Assembly: GCA_027859055.1 (NCBI GenBank)
Contig: JAQIBO010000255.1
Location: forward strand, 1-7,309
Length of the DNA: 7,309 bases
Source of the DNA: Spirochaeta sp.
Lineage (GTDB): Bacteria > Spirochaetota > Spirochaetia > DSM-27196 > Alkalispirochaetaceae
Direction of reading: 5' to 3'
The notes under the pieces were generated by a model. That model searched no databases. It was not told the DNA's origin and saw only the letters and a program-made list of their open reading frames with translations. The translations under genes were made by a program, and so were the position numbers. This document shows, in pieces, positions 1-5,787 of this stretch (the stretch's first letter is position 1; each line of letters starts with the position of its first letter).

Positions 1-131
1 AGGTCGGTGTTTTGCTACGGCTTCCTTCAGATTCCACCTCGCGATGGACACCCTTGCCGGTTGCTAACAGTTCCCCCTGCCGGGTCTGTAGAGGACTTCC
101 ACCTCCAAGCAGTGCGCCCTGCCGGGCGCAC
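1..131 (-). mobile_element. 5' end of a class C group II intron (partial, continues left of window)
   Basis: Read on the minus strand from 131 down to 1, the sequence starts GTGCGCCCGGCAGGG and continues with GGAGGTGGAAGTCC, AACTGTTAGC, GCAAGGGTGTCC and GAGGTGGAATCTGAAGGAAGC-like blocks in order. These are the landmarks of domain I at the 5' end of bacterial class C group II introns, the type seen in the Oceanobacillus iheyensis intron, which opens GUGUGCCCGGCAUGGG. The first 20 nt fold into a perfect 8-bp stem (112-131). The remaining ribozyme domains, any reverse transcriptase/maturase gene and the 3' splice site would lie at lower coordinates outside the window, so I cannot tell whether the element is full length or active. 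Insertion directly after a terminator (136-170) independently supports class C. The open frame across this region is not a real protein. Confidence 0.9.
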
Positions 132-135
132 GCAT

Positions 136-170
136 AAAAAAACGGACACCCCGCAAGCCGGTGCCCGTTC
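136..170 (-). terminator. Intrinsic terminator of the small basic protein gene; target site of the group II intron
   Basis: On the minus strand ACGGGCACC (168 to 160) pairs with GGTGTCCGT (150 to 142), giving 9 pairs including one G-U, around a loop of about 9 nt. A run of seven T (142 to 136) follows. This is a canonical Rho-independent terminator, with its stem about 70 nt beyond the stop codon of the 66-residue gene. The T-run leads through ATGC straight into the intron 5' end at 131, so the hairpin and U-tract are left intact by the insertion. A second small perfect hairpin (180-195, 6-bp stem, 4-nt loop) lies between the gene and the terminator and has no T-run of its own. Confidence 0.88.
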
Positions 171-236
171 TTCCGTGCCGCGGCGATACCGCCGCCGATA
201 CGAAACCAGTCGTTAAACCGATGGCCAATCCACCGA

Positions 237-437
237 TTACGCCGAAGCGGTAGCCGCCTCGCGTTTCTTCTGGTTTGCAAGTGTTGCCTTTCCGATTTTG
301 GAAATCATCACCTTTTTCCCGTCGATTTCATGTTCGTACAGGAGTTTTACGCCGGTGCGTCCGGTGATCGGGCACTTGCCACGTCCTGAGTTCGGCGTTT
401 CTTCTTTCAGGGGTCGTCCCCGATGTGCTTTCGACAT
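237..437 (-). CDS. Small basic protein of unknown function (66 aa)
   Basis: This 66-residue protein runs from ATG at 437 to TAA at 237. The start is fixed by a strong GAGGAG ribosome binding site at 444-449, six bases upstream. It has 15 Lys/Arg against 6 Asp/Glu, so it is strongly basic. It begins MSKAHRGRPLKEE, has a central GRGKCPITGRTGVK stretch (residues 18-31), then a probable beta hairpin (LLYEHEIDGKKVMIS, residues 32-46) and a short Lys/Arg-rich end. Only one cysteine (C22) is present, so it cannot form a classic zinc ribbon alone, although the layout looks like a ribbon that has lost its other cysteines. The size and charge would suit a nucleic-acid or ribosome-associated protein, which is inference. 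I do not recognise a named family. A promoter-like sequence upstream and a terminator downstream suggest a single-gene transcript. The strong Shine-Dalgarno, promoter and terminator are the main reasons to call it a real gene. Confidence 0.85.
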   Translation of the reverse strand: MSKAHRGRPLKEETPNSGRGKCPITGRTGVKLLYEHEIDGKKVMISKIGKATLANQKKREAATASA

Positions 438-481
438 TCGTGTCTCCTCGTTGTTCCTGTTGGGTCGCTACCCGTGGTCGA

Positions 482-505
482 GGCCGGAGTATAGTACATC
501 CGGCC
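482..505. repeat. Inverted repeat GGCCGG-N12-CCGGCC around the -10 element
   Basis: The two arms GGCCGG (482-487) and CCGGCC (500-505) are perfect inverted copies, and the 12 bases between them contain the putative -10 box. Symmetric sites overlapping a -10 element are often repressor operators. In GC-rich DNA a 6-bp arm made only of G and C can also arise by chance. Confidence 0.3.
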
Positions 506-517
506 CCACCGCGGCAA
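488..517 (-). promoter_or_regulatory. Probable sigma-70 type promoter of the small basic protein gene
   Basis: On the minus strand TTGCCG (517 to 512) and TATACT (493 to 488, 5 of 6 matches to TATAAT) are separated by 18 nt. Transcription would start near 481, leaving a leader of about 44 nt with a strong Shine-Dalgarno before the ATG at 437. The -10 element lies inside a 6-bp inverted repeat, GGCCGG (482-487) and CCGGCC (500-505). That repeat could be an operator or simply a hairpin. Confidence 0.45.
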
Positions 518-542
518 GTTCCCGCCCCCTCTTTCGGGGCGC

Positions 543-3521
543 CTATCGCCCTTCCCGGTGCAGCAGAAACTCTACCCGCCGGTTTTTCCACATGTTTTCC
601 CGGTCACTGTGCGGTACCACCGGGCGATCTCCACCGTACGCTTCAACGGTCATCCGGTTCCGGTCAACGCCCAGAATGATAAGCGCCCGCATCACTTCCT
701 CTGCCCGTGCCCGGGAAAGCGGAATGAGCACCGATTCCTGTTCGCGCCGCATCGCCGGGTCTTCCAGGTAGATGTGCGCGGCGTGGCCCTCGACGATAAT
801 GTCCCGATCGGGATATTTGTTGAGTATCCGTGCCAGGCGCCGGAGCGTATCCAGGTTGCGGTTCAACTGTTCATCGTCACTGGCGAAGAGGTCCGCCGTA
901 TTGCCGGCAAAGTGAATACTCGAAATGCGAATCCGGAGGCGGCCGTCCGCTTCCTGGAAGACCAGGATATCCGTCGCAATCGTTGCCTCTTCCGTTACCA
1001 CGTTGCCCTGATCGTCCCGGAGAGTGATCTCAAACGGATAATCAAACGCCGATTCGACGAGTTCGCCACTGTCACTGCGTCCGTTCCAGCGAATCCGGCG
1101 CGGCGGATTTCCTTCGCCACTGAATGTGCGGAACGTTCGTCCCGTATGATCGACGATTGTGGCGTCCCACGAAAGGATCTCCGTTTCGCTCTCCAGATTG
1201 AGACCGATCGTGATGGTGTCATCGACACCGTCGCCATCGGGACTGAACGGATTCGGCCGCAGGGAGATGCGCATCTCCGGGTCCGGCAATACGATCGGTT
1301 CCGTACTCAGCGACATAAGCACGTCATCCTGCGTTGCGTTCCCCGCATCATCTGTCGCGCTCAGAACGTAGCGATAATCGCCGTCAGGCAGCAGTTCGCC
1401 GTCGGCTCCGCGACCGTCCCATTCGATCGGCTCCACCGTGTCACGGTAGGTCCGACGTAACACGACATCGCCCTCTTCAGTGCGAATTTCTCCGGTCCAG
1501 TCATCACCGGGGACAACCTCCTGACTGATCGTAACCATGTCGTTCTCACCGTCACCGTCAGGAGAAAAGCGGCGCGGCTCCACCGTCAACCGGCGAATGC
1601 GAGGCGCGGTCCGGTCCGCCCGCACGGGGCCAACGGTACCGCTCTCCGCGATGTGGCCGTTCTGGTAGATCACGCGCAGACGTCCGCGGTACGTCCCATC
1701 GGCCACGACGGTCCCGCCGTTGGTCACGCCGTTCCATTCGAACGCATCAAACGGCTGGCGCTTGTACTCACTGCGCACGAGCCGGTCATCCTCGTTAATT
1801 ATCTCAAAGAGAAACTCGGCGATAATGTCCGCCGCACCGTATTCGGTGCGGAAATTAACCGATCCAAACGGCCCGTCTGAAAGCGGGGAAAGATGCTCCC
1901 CCTCAAGGGTCAGCCTGACGTTGGGTTGGCGACCGTCCTTCAGCACCCGATAGGGGCGCGATTCCAGGCGGTTACCCGCCCGGTCCTCACCGGTCAGCAC
2001 CAGTTCATAGAGTCCGTCCCGGGCGGCACCACCGGTGTCGAGGGCCACGCCGTTCCACGCCAGGGACAGTTCAGCCATGCCGTTGCGCGGGGGGGAGCCC
2101 GGACGAATACCCAGCTCCTCGGCCGCCTGCTCCGCCGTACCGGAAAAGACCGGCACACCGTCCTGGCTGATGCGATACTCCCAGGGAATACCCGTTTCAT
2201 AGCGTACCGACGCTTCGACACGCTGTTTATCACCGGCACCAAACGCGAGGGGCCGGCCGTTCGGCGTTTCCGCCGGTGCAGTATCCGCAGAAACGCTGAT
2301 TTGCGGTGCCGTGGTATCGATGATGACATCCAGCGGCTCCGAAGTCACCGTGGTCCCGTTAACCATATCCGCGGTCACCAGAAGCTGAACGGTACCCTCG
2401 CCGAGCATCGTTCCGTCTTCCCGGCGGCCATCAAATCGCCACTGCGCCGGCGGTGCACCGGCACCACCCTCGCTCCGAACCACCTGTTGCCCGTTGTATA
2501 CCTCAAGGCGCCACTCGCGGACTGAATCCGCATCGGTGGATTCCATCTCGAGGGCAAGCTGATCTCGCCGCCCGTCTCCGTTCGGAGAAAAGGCGTTGTT
2601 CCCGTCGGCGGGCCGAATCGTCAGATCCGCCGCGGTCAGACTGAGAACGATCTCCGCAGGGTGTTCCGCCTCGGTACTGTTACCAGCCCGGTCGGTCCCC
2701 TCTAGAACGAGGGTATAGTTTGCCTCGGGAGCTATCTCTCCCGGTTCCTCCGCCGTTCCCGTGCTGCCGTCCCATACAAACGTCTCCGGCGGTGACGGAT
2801 CAAGGTCACGGCGGCGGACATTTTCATTTTCGTAGACGCGGGTAAAGACGGTGTCACCCTCCTGGTCCCTGATTTCAACGTTCCAGCGGAGCTCCCGGGA
2901 ACCTTGCAGAGGAATCCCGATTTCGTCGCGGACATCGTCGCCATTCGGTGAAAAGACGGTGTAACGCGGCTCAGTGAACTCACCGATTTCCGGCGGGGTA
3001 TTGTCTACCGTTACCGCAAACGGTGCGCTGCGGCTGAAATTCCCGGCATCGTCGATAATGGTGAGCTGATACGTGTACTCACCGTCTTCCACCATATCGC
3101 CGTTGCTGACACCGGAGGGAAGCGCCTCGTCGGGGACGTTCCACCTGCCGTCCCACGTCAGGGATTCCGGCACTTCGACGCGAGGCTTTTCTCCGCCGAA
3201 AAGATTACCGAAGAACCCACGCCGCTCCTCTTCCTGCTCCCGGGTAAGTGATACGAGTCCACCGTCGCCATCAAAAATACTCAGGTTGTACTCAACGATC
3301 ACCAGATCCTCGGCGGGGACAACAACGTCAGAGAACGGTAGCTTGAGTTGATCCTGGACGCCGTCCCCGTTTTCGGGAGATATGTACTGCCGTGGCTGCG
3401 AGGGTATTTCGAGGCGCGTAGCTTCCTCCTCCCCTGCTCCACCAGCAAAAACGACGACAGGCGTCGCCACTAACACGAGAACAACCACTGCCACACGGCG
3501 AATAAACGCTTCTAAATACAT
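543..3521 (-). CDS. Exported multi-module Ig-like (FlgD/CHU-type) protein with C-terminal OmpA-like domain (992 aa)
   Basis: A signal peptide is clear: Arg-rich n-region (R8, R9), hydrophobic core to V24, probable cleavage after VFA (26/27), and no lipobox cysteine. Residues ~40-850 hold about seven Ig-like modules. Many modules open with an acidic motif SP(N/D/E)GDG (near 48, 191, 312, 653 and 760), have a W(D/N)G or FDG turn (123, 250, 363, 489, 596, 701, 812), and several end in a DG-Y-x-L...D-x-AGN strand (147-161, 502-517, 713-728). These are hallmarks of FlgD Ig-like and gliding-motility-type repeats. Residues ~861-992 form an OmpA-like domain, with EGHAAH at 911-916, LSRARA at 935-940 and NRRVEFLL near the end. 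The Asp of the usual GHTD is replaced by Ala915, while the motif Arg939 remains. The protein probably sits in the periplasm or outer envelope as a spacer or anchor. Module 1 contains a charged insert (93-115). The ATG is preceded by GAGGAG with only 3 nt spacing. The gene seems monocistronic. Confidence 0.9.
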   Translation of the reverse strand: MYLEAFIRRVAVVVLVLVATPVVVFAGGAGEEEATRLEIPSQPRQYISPENGDGVQDQLKLPFSDVVVPAEDLVIVEYNLSIFDGDGGLVSLTREQEEERRGFFGNLFGGEKPRVEVPESLTWDGRWNVPDEALPSGVSNGDMVEDGEYTYQLTIIDDAGNFSRSAPFAVTVDNTPPEIGEFTEPRYTVFSPNGDDVRDEIGIPLQGSRELRWNVEIRDQEGDTVFTRVYENENVRRRDLDPSPPETFVWDGSTGTAEEPGEIAPEANYTLVLEGTDRAGNSTEAEHPAEIVLSLTAADLTIRPADGNNAFSPNGDGRRDQLALEMESTDADSVREWRLEVYNGQQVVRSEGGAGAPPAQWRFDGRREDGTMLGEGTVQLLVTADMVNGTTVTSEPLDVIIDTTAPQISVSADTAPAETPNGRPLAFGAGDKQRVEASVRYETGIPWEYRISQDGVPVFSGTAEQAAEELGIRPGSPPRNGMAELSLAWNGVALDTGGAARDGLYELVLTGEDRAGNRLESRPYRVLKDGRQPNVRLTLEGEHLSPLSDGPFGSVNFRTEYGAADIIAEFLFEIINEDDRLVRSEYKRQPFDAFEWNGVTNGGTVVADGTYRGRLRVIYQNGHIAESGTVGPVRADRTAPRIRRLTVEPRRFSPDGDGENDMVTISQEVVPGDDWTGEIRTEEGDVVLRRTYRDTVEPIEWDGRGADGELLPDGDYRYVLSATDDAGNATQDDVLMSLSTEPIVLPDPEMRISLRPNPFSPDGDGVDDTITIGLNLESETEILSWDATIVDHTGRTFRTFSGEGNPPRRIRWNGRSDSGELVESAFDYPFEITLRDDQGNVVTEEATIATDILVFQEADGRLRIRISSIHFAGNTADLFASDDEQLNRNLDTLRRLARILNKYPDRDIIVEGHAAHIYLEDPAMRREQESVLIPLSRARAEEVMRALIILGVDRNRMTVEAYGGDRPVVPHSDRENMWKNRRVEFLLHREGR

Positions 3522-3524
3522 ATT

Positions 3525-3530
3525 CTCCTC
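3525..3530 (-). promoter_or_regulatory. Ribosome binding site GAGGAG with unusually short spacing
   Basis: GAGGAG ends only three bases (AAT) before the ATG at 3521. No other in-frame start lies close upstream, and later GTG codons would remove the arginines of the signal peptide. The ATG is therefore still the best start despite the tight spacing. Confidence 0.65.
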
Positions 3531-3543
3531 ACTTGGGATTCTA

Positions 3544-3602
3544 TTTGTCGAATTTCAAACACCGCTTACCTGTAGAAGATACACAGTTTTTGTCGATATT
3601 TC
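3544..3602. repeat. Direct repeat TTTGTCGAA-TTTC / TTTGTCGATATTTC in the divergent intergenic region
   Basis: TTTGTCGAATTTC (3544-3556) recurs as TTTGTCGATATTTC (3589-3602) with one extra base, start to start 45 bp. Both copies lie in the AT-rich 102-bp gap between the divergent OmpA-domain gene and the DUF2161 gene. Their spacing and place would suit a regulator site for one or both genes. No regulator is encoded in the window. Confidence 0.35.
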
Positions 3603-3608
3603 TATGAT
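3580..3608 (+). promoter_or_regulatory. Possible promoter for the rightward gene group
   Basis: TACACA (3580-3585, 4 of 6 to TTGACA) and TATGAT (3603-3608, 5 of 6 to TATAAT) are spaced by 17 nt. Transcription would begin near 3615, giving a very short leader of about 9 nt before the ATG at 3624. This would fit the absence of a strong Shine-Dalgarno there. The downstream copy of the direct repeat overlaps the spacer. No equally good promoter was found for the leftward gene. Confidence 0.3.
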
Positions 3609-3623
3609 AACCTTGGAATCGAT

Positions 3624-4319
3624 ATGAAGGAAGAGGAGTTATTCGATCCGATCCGAACGTGGCTGACCGGTCAGGGATACGTCGTTTCAGCTGAGGTGCG
3701 CGACTGCGACCTGGTTGCGACCCGCCCTGATGACCCGGAGACCCTGACAATTATCGAAATGAAGACCCGGATGAGCCTCGATCTGGTGAATCAGGGGGTC
3801 CGCCGGAAAGAGATCTCCGACAGTGTGTACCTGGCGGTACCACTCAGCGGCGCAGCCGGGCGGTTACGCAACGCCCGGCGGACGCTGGCCACGCTGCGCC
3901 GCCTTGAATTGGGCCTCCTGTACGTACGCGTTCTGCGAACCGGCACGCGGGTGGAGCCCGTGCTTCACCCCCGGGAGTTTGCCCCGCGGCGGCGGCCTCG
4001 GAATCGGATTGCAATTCTCCGGGAGGTCGACCACCGGTATGCTGAACTGGACCGCGGGGGGATCACCGGGAACACGTTGCGGTACACCGCCTATCGTCAG
4101 CGGGCGCTGCGCACCGCGGTGATCCTTAGAGACGAAACAGCGTTGCGTCCCCGGGACATCCGCCGACGCGGTGGGCCCGAAGAGTGTGGGAGAATCCTTG
4201 CGGCCAACCACTACGGCTGGTTTGACCGGGTATCCCGCGGGTGGTACACGTTGAGCCCTGAGGGGCACGCCGCACTCGAAATCCACGCCGCAGCGGTGGC
4301 GGAATTTCCGAGCTATTGA
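3624..4319 (+). CDS. DUF2161-type putative PD-(D/E)XK nuclease (231 aa)
   Basis: The N-terminal half resembles the DUF2161 family of putative PD-(D/E)XK phosphodiesterases. It has an opening helix DPIRTWLTGQGYVV, Glu24, Asp29 in the strand CDLVAT, and the signature E45-M-K47 in TIIEMKTR, followed by a helix with QGVRRKEISDSVYLAVP (57-73). Asp29, Glu45 and Lys47 are in the expected order and spacing for the metal-binding core, so the active site looks intact. The middle is rich in Arg (RRRPRNR, 122-128). The C-terminus (~185-218, NHYGWFDRVSRGWYTLSPEG) looks like a winged-helix segment that could bind DNA. The substrate and reaction are not known for the family as far as I can say; nuclease activity is inferred from the fold. 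The start is the first ATG and has only a weak GGAA upstream. The gene lies 31 bp before the transporter genes on the same strand and may be cotranscribed. The DUF2161 call is from memory of the family pattern. Confidence 0.8.
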   Translation: MKEEELFDPIRTWLTGQGYVVSAEVRDCDLVATRPDDPETLTIIEMKTRMSLDLVNQGVRRKEISDSVYLAVPLSGAAGRLRNARRTLATLRRLELGLLYVRVLRTGTRVEPVLHPREFAPRRRPRNRIAILREVDHRYAELDRGGITGNTLRYTAYRQRALRTAVILRDETALRPRDIRRRGGPEECGRILAANHYGWFDRVSRGWYTLSPEGHAALEIHAAAVAEFPSY

Positions 4320-4350
4320 TTCAACCGAAAATGTGTGGTAGCACGCCTTA

Positions 4351-5787
4351 ATGAGCGAACAGGCGCACCATCTCGCCCCGGTCACGGCGCCGGTAGAAAG
4401 CCCGATAACCACGATCACCGCCATCTTTTTCAGTACCTTCCTTCTGGCGAGCGGGTCGGCGCTGCAAACAACGGCCGTAACGTTGCGCGCCGGTCTGGAG
4501 GGTTTCTCCGAACAGGCGATCGGTCTGGTAAGCGCCAGTTATTACGCCGGGATTCTCGGCGGATCGTTCCTCGCGCTCCTGATGATCAGGAACGTCGGCT
4601 ACGTCCGGACGTTTGCGGCGTTCTCGTCCCTCGCATCGGCGTCGTCGCTTGCCCACGTGCTTCTCATCTCTCCGGCGTGGTGGATCATCTTCCGCCTCGT
4701 CCACGGGATGTGCCTGGCGATCGTGCTCGTTGTCGTGGAAAGCTGGCTGAACGTGTCGGCGCCAAACCGCAGCCGGGGACGGATTCTTTCGCTGTACGGC
4801 ATCGTCTTTCTGGCCGCAAACGGCGCAACCCAACCGCTGTTGGCGGTATTCTCGCCGGGGGATTTCCAACTGTTCGGCATTACCTCGATACTGGTCTCGC
4901 TGTGCGTCCTTCCTATCGGTCTGGCCCGGGTGAGCGGCAATCCGCAGGTCACGCGGATCAATATCCGCCTGGCCGGCATGTTTCGGAAATCGCCCCTCGG
5001 TGCCTCCGGTGTGGTGATCAGTGGTGCCGTTATCGGTGCCCACGTCACACTGACACCGCGCTACGCGCAGACGATCGGGTTATCTGATGGTTCGATCGGT
5101 CTGTTACTGCTGGTCATCGCCATGGGAACGATCGCCCTCCAGTTGCCATTGGGGTGGATATCAGACAACAAAGACCGCCGGGTGGCACTGATCGTGAGTT
5201 CCGCGGTTGGTACTGCCGCAGCGCTCGGCCTGACCGTTGCCGGTGGAATGGGAACGTATATGCTCGTCGTGGGATTTTTACTCGGCGGATTCATGATGCC
5301 CCTGTACCCACTGGCCCTGGCCACGGTGAACGACCAGCTGCAGAGCGACGAGATGATCGAGGCTGCCAGCGCGTTGTATGTCTTTTATGGACTCGGTTCG
5401 ATGCTGGGACCGCTGTTTGCCGCAATGCTCATGGGGCGCTTTGGTCCGGCGATGCTGTATTTCTTCATTGCTGCCGTCCTGGTTCTGTACCTTGCATTCG
5501 GTCTGCTTCGCCTGCGCCGCGTCCCGGAATTTCTCGTTCGGGGTGCCAAAGCGTCGTACCGCACCGTTCCGCGTACAACGATTATGAGTTACAACATGTT
5601 GCGACGGCCGCGGTCCAAGCCGCCGCGCGCGGAAAAACCGGCGAAAGCGGGTAAGCCCCCCAAGCCTCGCACACGGAAACCCTCATCCACCGATTCGACA
5701 CCTTCGGCCGGGGATCACACTCAGGCGACAGGCGAGACGCGATTCCCGGATGAGGTGCAGATCCCAGACGAGAAAGGCCCCCAGTGA
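4351..5787 (+). CDS. Major facilitator superfamily transporter, YcaD-like (478 aa)
   Basis: A twelve-helix inner-membrane carrier: helices run from about residue 20 to 193 (six) and 214 to 387 (six). The segment after helix 4, ESWLNVSAPNRSRGR (130-144), and the helix 2-3 loop MIRNVGYVR (78-86) match the YcaD branch of the MFS. A well-kept motif A-like loop, GWISDNKDRR (268-277), lies between helices 8 and 9. The substrate is unknown; the branch includes poorly characterised putative effluxers or solute carriers. The protein is longer than the usual ~390-420 residues because of a hydrophilic tail from about 396. Within it, 420-444 is rich in Lys, Pro and Arg, and the final ~35 residues are acidic and Ser/Thr-rich. 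The tail should lie in the cytoplasm. The ATG at 4351 has no good Shine-Dalgarno, and an in-frame TAG at 4339 rules out an earlier start. The stop overlaps the next gene by GTGA. Confidence 0.88.
   Translation: MSEQAHHLAPVTAPVESPITTITAIFFSTFLLASGSALQTTAVTLRAGLEGFSEQAIGLVSASYYAGILGGSFLALLMIRNVGYVRTFAAFSSLASASSLAHVLLISPAWWIIFRLVHGMCLAIVLVVVESWLNVSAPNRSRGRILSLYGIVFLAANGATQPLLAVFSPGDFQLFGITSILVSLCVLPIGLARVSGNPQVTRINIRLAGMFRKSPLGASGVVISGAVIGAHVTLTPRYAQTIGLSDGSIGLLLLVIAMGTIALQLPLGWISDNKDRRVALIVSSAVGTAAALGLTVAGGMGTYMLVVGFLLGGFMMPLYPLALATVNDQLQSDEMIEAASALYVFYGLGSMLGPLFAAMLMGRFGPAMLYFFIAAVLVLYLAFGLLRLRRVPEFLVRGAKASYRTVPRTTIMSYNMLRRPRSKPPRAEKPAKAGKPPKPRTRKPSSTDSTPSAGDHTQATGETRFPDEVQIPDEKGPQ
5773..5777 (+). 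promoter_or_regulatory. Ribosome binding site AAAGG deciding the GTG start of the second transporter
   Basis: AAAGG lies six bases before the GTG at 5784, inside the last codons of the preceding gene. Together with the GTGA stop-start overlap (5784-5787) it supports GTG as the true start and coupled translation of the two transporter genes. Confidence 0.6.

Noticed and set aside
112..131. Perfect hairpin GTGCGCCC-TGCC-GGGCGCAC as an independent terminator
   Set aside because: It is the first stem of the intron (5' end GTGCGCCCGG) and is not followed by a T-run in either direction that belongs to it.
7..216. Rightward 69-residue open frame
   Set aside because: It is the antisense reading of the group II intron 5' domain and the terminator. 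Similar frames are commonly mis-annotated over these introns, and there is no ribosome binding site or protein family signal.
523..541. Hairpin CGCCCC/GGGGCG just beyond the stop of the 992-residue gene as its terminator
   Set aside because: A short stem with no T-run follows on the minus strand. It might aid Rho-independent ending weakly, but I cannot support it as a terminator.
558..1460. 300-residue open frame on the plus strand
   Set aside because: Antisense to the OmpA and last Ig-like modules; its composition is the mirror of the real gene's codon bias, and it has no domain or start signal.
1893..2525. 210-residue open frame on the plus strand
   Set aside because: Antisense shadow of the central Ig-like modules, with an Arg-rich random-looking composition.
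543..3521. The repeated SPNGDG motifs as a DNA-level tandem repeat or recent duplication
   Set aside because: The modules share short protein motifs but differ widely in sequence and codons, so they are old protein modules rather than a recent nucleotide repeat.
3624..4319. Restriction-modification or defence island reading for the PD-(D/E)XK gene
   Set aside because: There is no methyltransferase, helicase, specificity subunit or other defence gene beside it in this window; the neighbours are transporters and an envelope protein.
4335..5087. 250-residue GTG-started frame overlapping the first transporter
   Set aside because: Reads the transporter out of frame, giving an Arg/Pro/Gly-rich sequence without membrane helices, while the other frame gives a clear twelve-helix MFS protein.
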